Origin: Aldehydirespirator sp965116965
GTDB taxonomy: Bacteria > Actinomycetota > Acidimicrobiia > Acidimicrobiales > Aldehydirespiratoraceae
Length of the DNA stretch: 64,000 nucleotides
NCBI GenBank assembly: GCA_965116965.1
Contig: OZ220743.1
Span: forward strand, 3,782,001 to 3,846,000
Direction: 5' to 3'
Shown here: positions 24,831 through 32,182 of the stretch, in pieces
Layout: the number at the start of each line of letters is the position of its first letter
Position numbering within the stretch: the first letter of the stretch is position 1
Notes under the pieces: generated by a model
Seen by the model: only the letters and a program-made list of their open reading frames with translations
What the model was told of the DNA's origin: nothing
Database searches by the model: none
Program-made: the position numbers and the translations under genes

Positions 24831-25148
24831 GTGGCCGCGCTGACTCCCGCCCGCGGCGAGATCTGGTGGGCCGAGTCCGACGATATGCGCAGACCAGTGA
24901 TGGTCGTAACGCGCGACGCCGCAATTCCAGTACTTGGAGCAATCCTCGTCGCGCCGGTCACCCGCACCGTACGGGGCATTCCGACCGAGATCCCGTTGGG
25001 TCGCGACGAGGGCCTGCCTGAGCCCTGCGCCGCCTCATTCGACAATCTGCGTCCGGTGCGAAAGGCCTGGCTGACCCGCCGCATGGGCGACCTCGGGCCT
25101 CGCAGCCATGAGATCTGTGGCACCCTCGCAGCTCTGAGCGACTGCTAG
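24831..25148 (+). CDS. MazF/PemK-family toxin, copy 1
   Basis: A 105-residue MazF-type endoribonuclease: TPARGEIWWAESDDMRRPVMVVTRD is the N-terminal family block and SFDNLRPVRKAWLTRRMGDL the conserved C-terminal strands. It starts with a GTG at 24831. It pairs with the ribbon-helix-helix antitoxin immediately upstream. This is the only intact toxin of the two paralogous loci. Confidence 0.87.
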   Translation: MAALTPARGEIWWAESDDMRRPVMVVTRDAAIPVLGAILVAPVTRTVRGIPTEIPLGRDEGLPEPCAASFDNLRPVRKAWLTRRMGDLGPRSHEICGTLAALSDC

Positions 25149-25267
25149 GTTGGAGGTTGCCCCAGAAGAGGACGCGAGATGATCCACAACGCCTTCAGAA
25201 GCATCAGGCGGTTCGTGCGGGTGCTGTTCCAGAAGCCGCCGGAGAACGCGGCCATGAAGGAAGTGAG

Positions 25268-25480
25268 GGCGGCCGCCGTCTGGGACCCGATCGGCTGGGC
25301 CAGAGCCTTGGCCGCATTGTTGACGACAATGTCCACACCGCCGAAGCGCTTCACCGCGGCGGCCGCGAGCGCTTCGACCGCGTCGAGGTCACCCATGTGG
25401 GTGGGAACCCCGAGCGCCTCGAAACCGGCATCGACCAAGTGGGCTCGGTGGCCGCGCACGCCTCGGCAGACCAGGACGCC
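25268..25480 (-). pseudogene. Partial copy of the SDR gene
   Basis: About 210 bases are close to the SDR gene at roughly 23830-24050 (HLVDAGFEALGVPTHMGDLDAVEALAAAA and NNAAKALAQPIG on the minus strand). Neither the cofactor loop nor the catalytic Tyr-Lys is included. The flanking codons (…SGGFWNSTRTNRLM…) belong to something else. The fragment and the parent SDR lie on either side of the MazF module, in the same orientation. Confidence 0.75.
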
Positions 25481-25505
25481 ACCACCCGGGCAATGACCTG
25501 CGCAC

Positions 25506-25898
25506 ATGGATCGACACTCGCTGCAACTGGTAGAGAAAGCCACACCGGTCGCAAGGGTGCGGCGCCGGCTGGGGCGGCTCGAGCCGCCGACCGTCACAGC
25601 TGCCGCCGGCCTGGCCGCCGCGGTCGGTGCGGCGGCGGTGTGGCTCGCGCTCGCCCTCTCCCGGGACTACAGCCAGGGGATTGAGGCCTGGAACACCGCC
25701 GACGAATCCTGGTTCGTCGTCTTCGCGGTCACGTGGCTGGCGGGGCTCGGGCTGTCCGTCGCCCCGCGGTGCCTTCGACGGCTGCTGGGACGGGCGTGCC
25801 GGCGACTCTCGCTCGCGGGTGTGGTCCTGTGCGGCCTGCTGGTGGCCGCGTCGCCGCTGGTGTTCCTGATGATGCTGTTCGCGGTCGTTCCGTCGTGA
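25506..25898 (+). CDS. Small membrane protein, function unknown
   Basis: A 130-residue protein with three likely membrane helices at ~31-50, 67-86 and 101-127 and a basic loop between the last two. The composition looks protein-like rather than random. There is no recognisable family or clear ribosome site. It lies between an SDR fragment and other remnants, so it may itself be a leftover. Confidence 0.4.
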   Translation: MDRHSLQLVEKATPVARVRRRLGRLEPPTVTAAAGLAAAVGAAAVWLALALSRDYSQGIEAWNTADESWFVVFAVTWLAGLGLSVAPRCLRRLLGRACRRLSLAGVVLCGLLVAASPLVFLMMLFAVVPS

Positions 25899-25908
25899 AC
25901 GGCCATTC

Positions 25909-26082
25909 TCAGAGGCAGACGACCTCGGCGCTGATGAAGCCCCGCGACGCCCGATAGTCGAGCACCCTGCCGGCGGCGTGGAGTTCTCTGAACAGGTCAC
26001 CGCCCGCCCGGCCCCGAAAGGTCATCCATTGCCGCCAGAAATTGAACAGGATGAACAGCGCCAGAATGGCGAACAGCCCCAT
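25909..26082 (-). CDS. Possible 57-residue single-helix membrane protein
   Basis: From an ATG at 26082: MGLFAILALFILFNFWRQW is a membrane helix, followed by a charged tail ending ISAEVVCL. The frame extends upstream without a clear start. It could be a small gene or the end of a broken one; the support is weak. Confidence 0.25.
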   Translation of the reverse strand: MGLFAILALFILFNFWRQWMTFRGRAGGDLFRELHAAGRVLDYRASRGFISAEVVCL

Positions 26083-26164
26083 CCGGCGCTTGTGGCCCAG
26101 ACGGACGCTCGTCCCGAGCGCCCGGAGGCCGCGCTGCGCAGCGATTCGCCGGAGCCGTAGCGGA

Positions 26165-26414
26165 GCCCGTCGCCGGGGTGGCCGACGATCCACACGGTGC
26201 CGCCCTCCAGCGGCCAGAGACGGCGGCGCTGCGTGAAGGCGGCCTCGACACAGGCCCATGGCTCCGACAGCGCCGCGGCGGCGCAGCCGACATCATCGTC
26301 GACCGGTATCACGTATGCACCGTCATCAGCATCGAGGATCTCTGGACCGATGGGGTGGTACTGGATCAGCCCGCCACCGATGGTGTAGCCGTATGAGTTG
26401 TGCCGGCCGTCCAC
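26165..26414 (-). pseudogene. Fragment of a zinc-binding alcohol dehydrogenase-like gene
   Basis: About 83 residues (NSYGYTIGGGLIQYHPIGPEI, ALSEPWACVEAAF, GGTVWIVG) resemble the middle of a zinc-binding dehydrogenase family, from the substrate domain to the first strand of the Rossmann fold. Both ends are missing and the frame then drifts into unrelated sequence. It lies just upstream of ileS on the other strand. Confidence 0.45.
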
Positions 26415-26526
26415 ATAGATGTCGGGCTGGTTCCAATCTTGTCATATCTCCAGGTCCTCAGGCCTGTCGATGCCCCCTGGCTCTTTCGCCGTGGCCCAAC
26501 CAGGGTCGCCGGTAGCCTGACCCGCC

Positions 26527-29500
26527 ATGACTGAAGGCGGCGGCAAGCCGTATCCCGAGGTCGGCAGCCCCGATTTCCCGGCCATCGAGCGCCGGATTCT
26601 GGCTCGCTGGAAGGCCGAGGGGACCTTCGAGCAGTCGGTGATGGCGCGGCCCCCCGAACGGGACTGGGTCTTCTACGACGGCCCGCCGTTCGCCAACGGG
26701 CTCCCCCACCACGGCCACCTCCTCACCGGCTACGTCAAGGATGTCGTGCCCCGGTACCAGACCATGCGGGGCAACCGGGTGGACCGGCGCTTCGGGTGGG
26801 ACTGCCACGGGCTGCCGGCCGAGATGGAGACCGAGCGCGAGCTGGGGGTGGCCGGCCGGGCCGCCGTCCAGTCGTTCGGCATAGCCGAGTTCAACCAGCG
26901 CTGCCGCCAGTCCGTCGTCCGCTACACGCAGGAGTGGGAGGACACGGTCACTCGCCAGGCCCGCTGGGTCGACTTCGGCAACGACTACAAGACCATGGAC
27001 CTGACCTATATGGAGTCGGTCATGTGGGCCTTCGCCCAACTCCATCGCAAGGGACTGGTGTACGAGGCGTACCGGGTCATGCCGTACTCATGGGGGGCCG
27101 AGACACCCCTGTCGAACTTCGAGATCCGTCTCGACGACGCCACCCGGCCCCGCCAGGACCCGGCCATCACCGTGGCGTTCGACCTGGTGCCGGCGCCCGG
27201 CGACCCCGGGCCGATGCGCATGCTGGCCTGGACCACCACTCCGTGGACGCTGCCGTCGAACCTGGTGCTGGCGGTGGGCCCCGACATCTCCTACGCAGTG
27301 ATGGCGCAGGACGGCGTCCACTACGTGCTGGCCGCCGACAGGGTGGCCGCCTACGACGCCCAGCTGTCGCAGGCCCGCCTCGTCGGAACGGTTCTGGGCG
27401 CCGAGCTGGTGGGCCGCAGCTACGTCCCGCTGTTCGACTTCTTCGCCCACCGCACCGAGGCCTTCCGGGTGCTGGCCGGCGACTTCGTCGACACCGCCGA
27501 GGGCACCGGCATCGTCCATGCCGCCCCCGGCTTCGGCGCCGAGGACCAGGAGGTGTGCGAGGCCAACGGCATCGCCATCGCCGACGCCGTGCCGGTCGAC
27601 GACCGCGGGCGGTTCACCGAGCCCGTGTCCATGTGGGCCGGAACCAACGTGTTCGAGGCCAACGCACCGATCATCCGCCATCTCAAGGCCGAGGGCCGCA
27701 TCGTCCGCCATGACAGCTACGAGCACAACTACCCGTACTGCTGGCGCACCGACACCCCCGTCATCTACCGGGCCATCAACAGCTGGTACGTGGAGGTGAC
27801 CGCCATCCGGGACCGGCTGATGGATCTGAACCAGCAGATCAACTGGGTGCCGGACCACGTGCGCGACGGCAGGTTCGGCATGTGGCTCGAAGGCGCCCGC
27901 GACTGGTCGATCAGCCGCAACCGGTTCTGGGGCTCGCCCATACCGGTGTGGCGCAGCGACGACCCCGATTACCCCCGCATCGACGTGTACGGGTCGCTCG
28001 ACGAGCTCGAGCGCGACTTCGGTGTGCGCCCCGACGACCTGCACCGGCCCTTCATCGACGCCCTCACCCGCCCCAACCCCGACGACCCCACCGGACGGTC
28101 GACGATGCGGCGGGTGCCCGAGGTGCTCGACTGCTGGTTCGAGTCGGGATCGATGCCCTTCGCTCAGGTGCACTACCCCTTCGAGAACACCGAGTGGTTC
28201 GAGAGCCACTTCCCCGCCGACTTCATCGTGGAGTACATCAACCAGACCCGGGGCTGGTTCTACACCTTGCACGTGCTGGCCGGGGCGCTGTTCGACCGGC
28301 CCGCCTTCTCCAACGTGATCTGCCACGGCATCCTGCTGGCGGCCGACGGCGCCAAGCTCTCCAAGAAACTGCGCAACTACACCGAGCCCACCGACATCTT
28401 CGAGGACCAGGGCGCCGACGCCCTGCGCTGGTACCTGATGGCGGCCAACATCGTGCGGGGCGGCGACCTGCGGATCAACGACGACGGCATCGACGAGGTC
28501 ACCCGCCAGATCCTGCTGCCCGTCTGGAACGCCTATTCGTTCTTCACCATGTACGCCAACGCCGAGGGCTACACCGCCCAGCGACGCACCGACAGCGACG
28601 ACGTGCTCGACCGGTACGTACTGGCCCGGACCCGCACGCTGGTGGAACGGGTCGCCGAGCGGATGGACTCCTACGACCTGCCCGGCGGCGCGGCCGAGAT
28701 CGCGACCTTCATCGACGCCTTGAACAACCGGTACATCCGCCGCTCCCGGGACCGCTTCTGGAACGCGGGCGGCGCCGACACCGACCGGGCCGCCTTCGAC
28801 ACCCTCTACGTGGTGCTCACCACCCTGACCAGGGTGGCCGCGCCGTTCCTGCCCATGATCGCCGAGGAGATCCACGGCGGGATCGGTGGCGGCGCCTCGG
28901 TGCACCTGGCCGACTGGCCCGACCCCGACGCCGAGGGGCTGCCCGCCGACGACGCGCTGGTTGCTCGCATGGAGCGCCTGCGCGACGCGGCCTCGGCTGC
29001 GCTGCGGGTGCGGGAGGACGCCGGCCTGCGGGTGCGCCTGCCGCTGGCGCGAGCCACCGTGGCCGGCGAGGGTGCCGAGGATCTGTCCCCGCTGGCCGAT
29101 CTGCTGGCCGACGAGATCAATGTCAAGTCGGTAGTGCTGACCGACGACCTCGCGGCGCACGCCTCCCTGGTGCTGCGGCCCAACGGCTCGGTGCTGGGAC
29201 CCCGTCTCGGCGGGTCGGTGCAGGAGGTGTTCAAGGCGGCCCGCTCCGGCGACTGGACCCGCAACGACGACGGAACCGTGACCGCGGCCGGCCACGAGCT
29301 GGAGGCGGGCAGCTTCGAGTTGGCCGTAGAGGCGTCGGAGGGCGGCACGGCCGCCGGGCTGCAGTCCGGCGACGCGGTGGTCGTGCTCGACACCGCAGTC
29401 ACCCCGGAGCTGGAGGCCGAAGGCTGGGCCCGCGACGCGGTGCGGGTTATCCAGGACTGCCGTCGCATCGACGGCTACGTGGTGACCGACCGCATCCATG

Positions 29501-29769
29501 TGTCGCTGGCGCTGGCCTCAGCCGAGCAGGCCGCGGCCGTGGAACACTGGCGCGACTACGTGGCCGAGCAGGTGCTCGCCACCGACTTGGAGGTCGCCGA
29601 GTTCGATGAAGGTGACGCGGCCGGAGCAGCCGGATCCAGCGCGACGAGCCGCTGGCTGGCGGGCTTCGTCGCCCATGACGTCACCATCGACGGCCAGCCG
29701 GCCCGCTGCGACCTGGCTCCCAGCTCAACCGAGCCGCGCCAACCCGGCGACAGCACCCGTCAACACTGA
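26527..29769 (+). CDS. ileS: Isoleucyl-tRNA synthetase (eukaryote-like type 2)
   Basis: A 1080-residue class I synthetase that charges tRNA-Ile. The HIGH-type motif is HHGH at 61-64 inside PPFANGLPHHGHLLTG, and the KMSKS-type motif is KLSKK at 610-614. The editing domain lies between ~190 and 400 (WTTTPWTLPSN), with the anticodon-binding region after 680. The variant motifs place it with the eukaryote-like type-2 enzymes, which are known to be naturally less sensitive to mupirocin. The ATG at 26527 is eight bases after TAGCCT. It is presumably essential, and is flanked by toxin-antitoxin debris on both sides. Confidence 0.95.
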   Translation: MTEGGGKPYPEVGSPDFPAIERRILARWKAEGTFEQSVMARPPERDWVFYDGPPFANGLPHHGHLLTGYVKDVVPRYQTMRGNRVDRRFGWDCHGLPAEMETERELGVAGRAAVQSFGIAEFNQRCRQSVVRYTQEWEDTVTRQARWVDFGNDYKTMDLTYMESVMWAFAQLHRKGLVYEAYRVMPYSWGAETPLSNFEIRLDDATRPRQDPAITVAFDLVPAPGDPGPMRMLAWTTTPWTLPSNLVLAVGPDISYAVMAQDGVHYVLAADRVAAYDAQLSQARLVGTVLGAELVGRSYVPLFDFFAHRTEAFRVLAGDFVDTAEGTGIVHAAPGFGAEDQEVCEANGIAIADAVPVDDRGRFTEPVSMWAGTNVFEANAPIIRHLKAEGRIVRHDSYEHNYPYCWRTDTPVIYRAINSWYVEVTAIRDRLMDLNQQINWVPDHVRDGRFGMWLEGARDWSISRNRFWGSPIPVWRSDDPDYPRIDVYGSLDELERDFGVRPDDLHRPFIDALTRPNPDDPTGRSTMRRVPEVLDCWFESGSMPFAQVHYPFENTEWFESHFPADFIVEYINQTRGWFYTLHVLAGALFDRPAFSNVICHGILLAADGAKLSKKLRNYTEPTDIFEDQGADALRWYLMAANIVRGGDLRINDDGIDEVTRQILLPVWNAYSFFTMYANAEGYTAQRRTDSDDVLDRYVLARTRTLVERVAERMDSYDLPGGAAEIATFIDALNNRYIRRSRDRFWNAGGADTDRAAFDTLYVVLTTLTRVAAPFLPMIAEEIHGGIGGGASVHLADWPDPDAEGLPADDALVARMERLRDAASAALRVREDAGLRVRLPLARATVAGEGAEDLSPLADLLADEINVKSVVLTDDLAAHASLVLRPNGSVLGPRLGGSVQEVFKAARSGDWTRNDDGTVTAAGHELEAGSFELAVEASEGGTAAGLQSGDAVVVLDTAVTPELEAEGWARDAVRVIQDCRRIDGYVVTDRIHVSLALASAEQAAAVEHWRDYVAEQVLATDLEVAEFDEGDAAGAAGSSATSRWLAGFVAHDVTIDGQPARCDLAPSSTEPRQPGDSTRQH

Positions 29770-29802
29770 CCGTCGGCGAAGGCACCGGCTGGAGTAGACC
29801 GG

Positions 29803-29967
29803 TCAGGACTGCTTGCGGGCCTTCTCGTGGCCCTCGGCGAGTTCCTTTCCCGCAACCTCGTCCAGCCCGCGGATAGCGGCGTCGCGGGTCACCACCATCA
29901 CCGGCCTGCGCACGTCCTCTGACTCGGCCCACCAGGTCTCGCCGCGGGCGGGAGTCATCGCGGCCAC
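29803..29967 (-). pseudogene. Truncated MazF toxin, copy 2
   Basis: A 54-codon frame. Residues 1-32 (TPARGETWWAESEDVRRP, VMVVTRDAAI) are almost the same as the MazF at 24831. After DAAI the family sequence stops and an unrelated 22-residue charged tail follows. Two thirds of the toxin fold is missing. It sits 40 bases from its antitoxin, the same spacing as in copy 1. Confidence 0.75.
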
Positions 29968-30007
29968 TCGGCGCGCCGCGCCGGCGGCCGCCCTAGCGCC
30001 AGCCCCG

Positions 30008-30256
30008 TCACCACGGCTCCTCGGCGATCATCGCAGCAGCTCCGCTGTCGGCCCAGGCCAGCTCCTCGTCAGTCTGAGGGATGCGCTGGTAGCCCTCCAC
30101 GATCGCCGCCCCGATGCGACGCCGCCGCTCCGAGTCGATCCAGCGCTCGAGAGCGCTTCGAACCGCGTCCGACCGCGAGGACGCCAAGCCGCAGTCGACA
30201 AGCTCGTCAACCCCGGCCGCGAGCTCGTCGCTCACGCGCGTAACCAGTTGTACCAT
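30008..30256 (-). CDS. Ribbon-helix-helix antitoxin, copy 2
   Basis: An 82-residue antitoxin, about 88% identical to the one at 24542 and intact. TATGCT ends six bases before its ATG (leaderless). Its cognate toxin downstream is truncated, so this antitoxin is now an orphan that may still bind the copy-1 promoter or toxin. Confidence 0.85.
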   Translation of the reverse strand: MVQLVTRVSDELAAGVDELVDCGLASSRSDAVRSALERWIDSERRRRIGAAIVEGYQRIPQTDEELAWADSGAAAMIAEEPW

Positions 30257-30355
30257 GCAAATAGCATACTATTTTGAAGGTCAATTCGCATTGCAAGGCT
30301 CCACGAGCGATGCGCCACAAGCGAACGGGGTTGTAAGACTCGGTATAGTCACTGT

Positions 30356-30607
30356 ATGACGATGTTGACGTGCCGGATGGCAGACGCGGAAGCCAGCCGA
30401 ATTCGAGAGGCGGCCGAGTCGCTCGGAGTGTCCGTGTCAGAGATGATCCGCGAGGCGCTGCGTCGTTATCTCAACTCCGTCGGGGCGGAGCGCGACGCGG
30501 AGATCTACGAAATGTCGCCGCTGCGGCCCGACGAGCTGTCGTTCATCGGTGCTGAGAGTTGGGGGCCGGCTGAGGACTGGTCCGACTGGGCGGATGCGTC
30601 GAGGTGA
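30356..30607 (+). CDS. CopG-like ribbon-helix-helix antitoxin
   Basis: An 83-residue antitoxin: MTMLTCRMADAEASRIREAAESLGVSVSEMIREALRRYL is the DNA-binding domain, with an acidic Trp-rich tail (SWGPAEDWSDWADASR). It is not closely related to copies 1 and 2. TATAGT at 30344-30349 ends six bases before the ATG, again leaderless. It overlaps the toxin start by 14 bases. Confidence 0.8.
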   Translation: MTMLTCRMADAEASRIREAAESLGVSVSEMIREALRRYLNSVGAERDAEIYEMSPLRPDELSFIGAESWGPAEDWSDWADASR

Positions 30608-30902
30608 GATCTGGTTCGCCGCGGCTCCCGACGGCGACCGGCCTGTGCTAGTGCTGACACGCGACCCCGTTGCGGACCGCATCGGCTCGGTGGTCGTCGC
30701 GGAACTCACACGAACTCGCCGGGGCTTGATCTCCGAGCTGCCGCTCACCGCAGGTTTCGACGGCGTTCCGTCCGACAGCGTCGTTAACTTCGACGCCCTC
30801 CATACCTTGCCCCGAACCGCCTTCCGGCGACGCGTGGCGCAACTGAGCGAGGCACGCCTAGAAGAGGCGTGCCAGACGCTGAAGGCCGCGACAGGCTGCT
30901 GA
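30594..30902 (+). CDS. MazF/PemK-family toxin
   Basis: A 102-residue toxin. MRRGEIWFAAAPDGDRPVLVLTRDP is the family block, then VVVAELTRTRRGLISELPL and VNFDALHTLPR. The ATG at 30594 lies within the antitoxin gene and matches the family start exactly. Intact. Confidence 0.87.
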   Translation: MRRGEIWFAAAPDGDRPVLVLTRDPVADRIGSVVVAELTRTRRGLISELPLTAGFDGVPSDSVVNFDALHTLPRTAFRRRVAQLSEARLEEACQTLKAATGC

Positions 30903-30942
30903 CTGGCGCCCAGTCCGCGACCACACAGGAGCGGGCCTCAAG

Positions 30943-31022
30943 TCACCATGTCTCCTCCGCGATCATCGCGCCGGCGGCACTGTCGGCCCAGGCCAATTCC
31001 TCCTCGTCTGCGGGCTGCGCTC
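30943..31022 (-). pseudogene. C-terminal fragment of a third copy of the antitoxin
   Basis: The last 26 codons (AQPADEEELAWADSAAGAMIAEETW, in part) are clearly the tail of the antitoxin family at 24542 and 30008. The DNA-binding half is gone; the fragment starts exactly at the stop codon of the dioxygenase gene upstream. Confidence 0.75.
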
Positions 31023-32009
31023 TTAGCCCTCGACGGTCGCGTCGTCGAGGCGGCGGCCGTCCTCTACCAGGTTGATCTCCCAGATCACCTTGTCCAACGC
31101 GTCGGACGAAGCGATCGTGGGGAACCTCAGAGGATGCTCGTCGGTCACGCACGTCGGCAGCGGCGACAGGATCGTCCACGGCGTGGGATGGGCGAACTGG
31201 ACCACCGAGTAGCGGTCTCCGGCCTGGCCCTCGGTGGCCATCACCCGATGGATCCCGGCGCCGATCACGCCGTTGGTGAGGTGCTCCAGCATCATGCCGG
31301 TGTTGATGATGGCGCTGCCGGTGGGCGGGATGGCGTCGACCCAGCCGCCACCGGTCCGCACCTGCAAGCCCGGTGCGGTGGCCCGGGGAAGCATGGTGAT
31401 GAGGTTGATGTCGCCGTGCTCGGCCGCCCACATGAAGCCGTCTGAGGGCGCGGTCTTCATGGGCGGGTAGTGGATGGCCCGGTTGAGGGTCGCGCCGTGC
31501 TCGAGCATGACGTCGAAGAACTCCTCGTGGATACCCAAACCGACCGCGATCACCCGCAGCACCCGGCGCTGGATATCGAGCACGGAGGCATGGAACGAGA
31601 GCAGCAGCTCGGTGACGCCCGGCTGGTCGTCCTCGGGCAGGGTGGGTGGCCCGTAGCGGTGGGGATATCGCTGGCGGAGCGGGTGGCCCGGCGGCGCGGG
31701 CTCGCCCCAGTTGAGCATCTCCTTGAGGTCGGGGACGTCGGAGATGGCGGCCGTCTCGGTCATCATCGGCGTATAGCCGGTCTGGCCGTGGGAACCGGCC
31801 ACGATGTAGCGCTCCTTGCGGCCCTGGGGCAGTTTGAAGAACGCCTCCAGCTGCCCGTAGGCCTCGTCGATGACGCCCGCGCCCAGGTCGTGGGCCACAT
31901 AGACGAAGCCGGTGGCCAGGCTGCGCATCACCCCGTCCACCACTGCGTCACGCTGGGCTCGGCTGCCCTGCTCGAAAGCCACCAGATCGACGTCGAGTAT
32001 CCCCACCAC
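31023..32009 (-). CDS. Isopenicillin N synthase-family 2-oxoglutarate/Fe(II) dioxygenase
   Basis: A ~328-residue non-haem iron oxygenase. The iron triad is H-x-D in AAEHGDINLITM and the histidine of GAGIHRVMA, and R-Y-S of the co-substrate site (GDRYSVVQF) follows. An N-terminal GFVYVAHDLG block is present as in the family. The start is one of two adjacent GTGs at 32009/32006; TAGCGT lies five bases before the first. The substrate is unknown; plant-like members oxidise amino acids and small natural products. It is divergent from nrdA. Confidence 0.85.
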   Translation of the reverse strand: MVGILDVDLVAFEQGSRAQRDAVVDGVMRSLATGFVYVAHDLGAGVIDEAYGQLEAFFKLPQGRKERYIVAGSHGQTGYTPMMTETAAISDVPDLKEMLNWGEPAPPGHPLRQRYPHRYGPPTLPEDDQPGVTELLLSFHASVLDIQRRVLRVIAVGLGIHEEFFDVMLEHGATLNRAIHYPPMKTAPSDGFMWAAEHGDINLITMLPRATAPGLQVRTGGGWVDAIPPTGSAIINTGMMLEHLTNGVIGAGIHRVMATEGQAGDRYSVVQFAHPTPWTILSPLPTCVTDEHPLRFPTIASSDALDKVIWEINLVEDGRRLDDATVEG

Positions 32010-32071
32010 ACGGCACGCTAGCCGCGAACAGCCGGGGCGGACCCCCTCTGACGTGGGACGCGAGTGGTGAT

Positions 32072-32101
32072 TTGACACGCGTGTAGTTACGGTGCTGTAA
32101 T
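32072..32101 (+). promoter_or_regulatory. nrdAB promoter with overlapping palindrome
   Basis: TTGACA at 32072-32077 and TGTAAT at 32096-32101 are 18 bases apart. The palindrome ACACGCGTGT at 32075-32084 overlaps the -35 box, a place where a repressor could act. It does not fit the usual NrdR box closely, so the regulator is unknown. Confidence 0.6.
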
Positions 32102-32182
32102 TCAGTGTCCGAGGCTTTGGCCGGTCTGAAGCGGGGCCACAGCGGACGGGGACACCCAGGAACCGTATGAGGAGGCATTGAC

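Noticed and set aside
27088..29499. An 803-codon open frame antisense to ileS
   Set aside because: It is Gly/Val/His/Arg-rich shadow coding typical of the reverse strand of high-GC genes and has no family motif; ileS is unambiguous.
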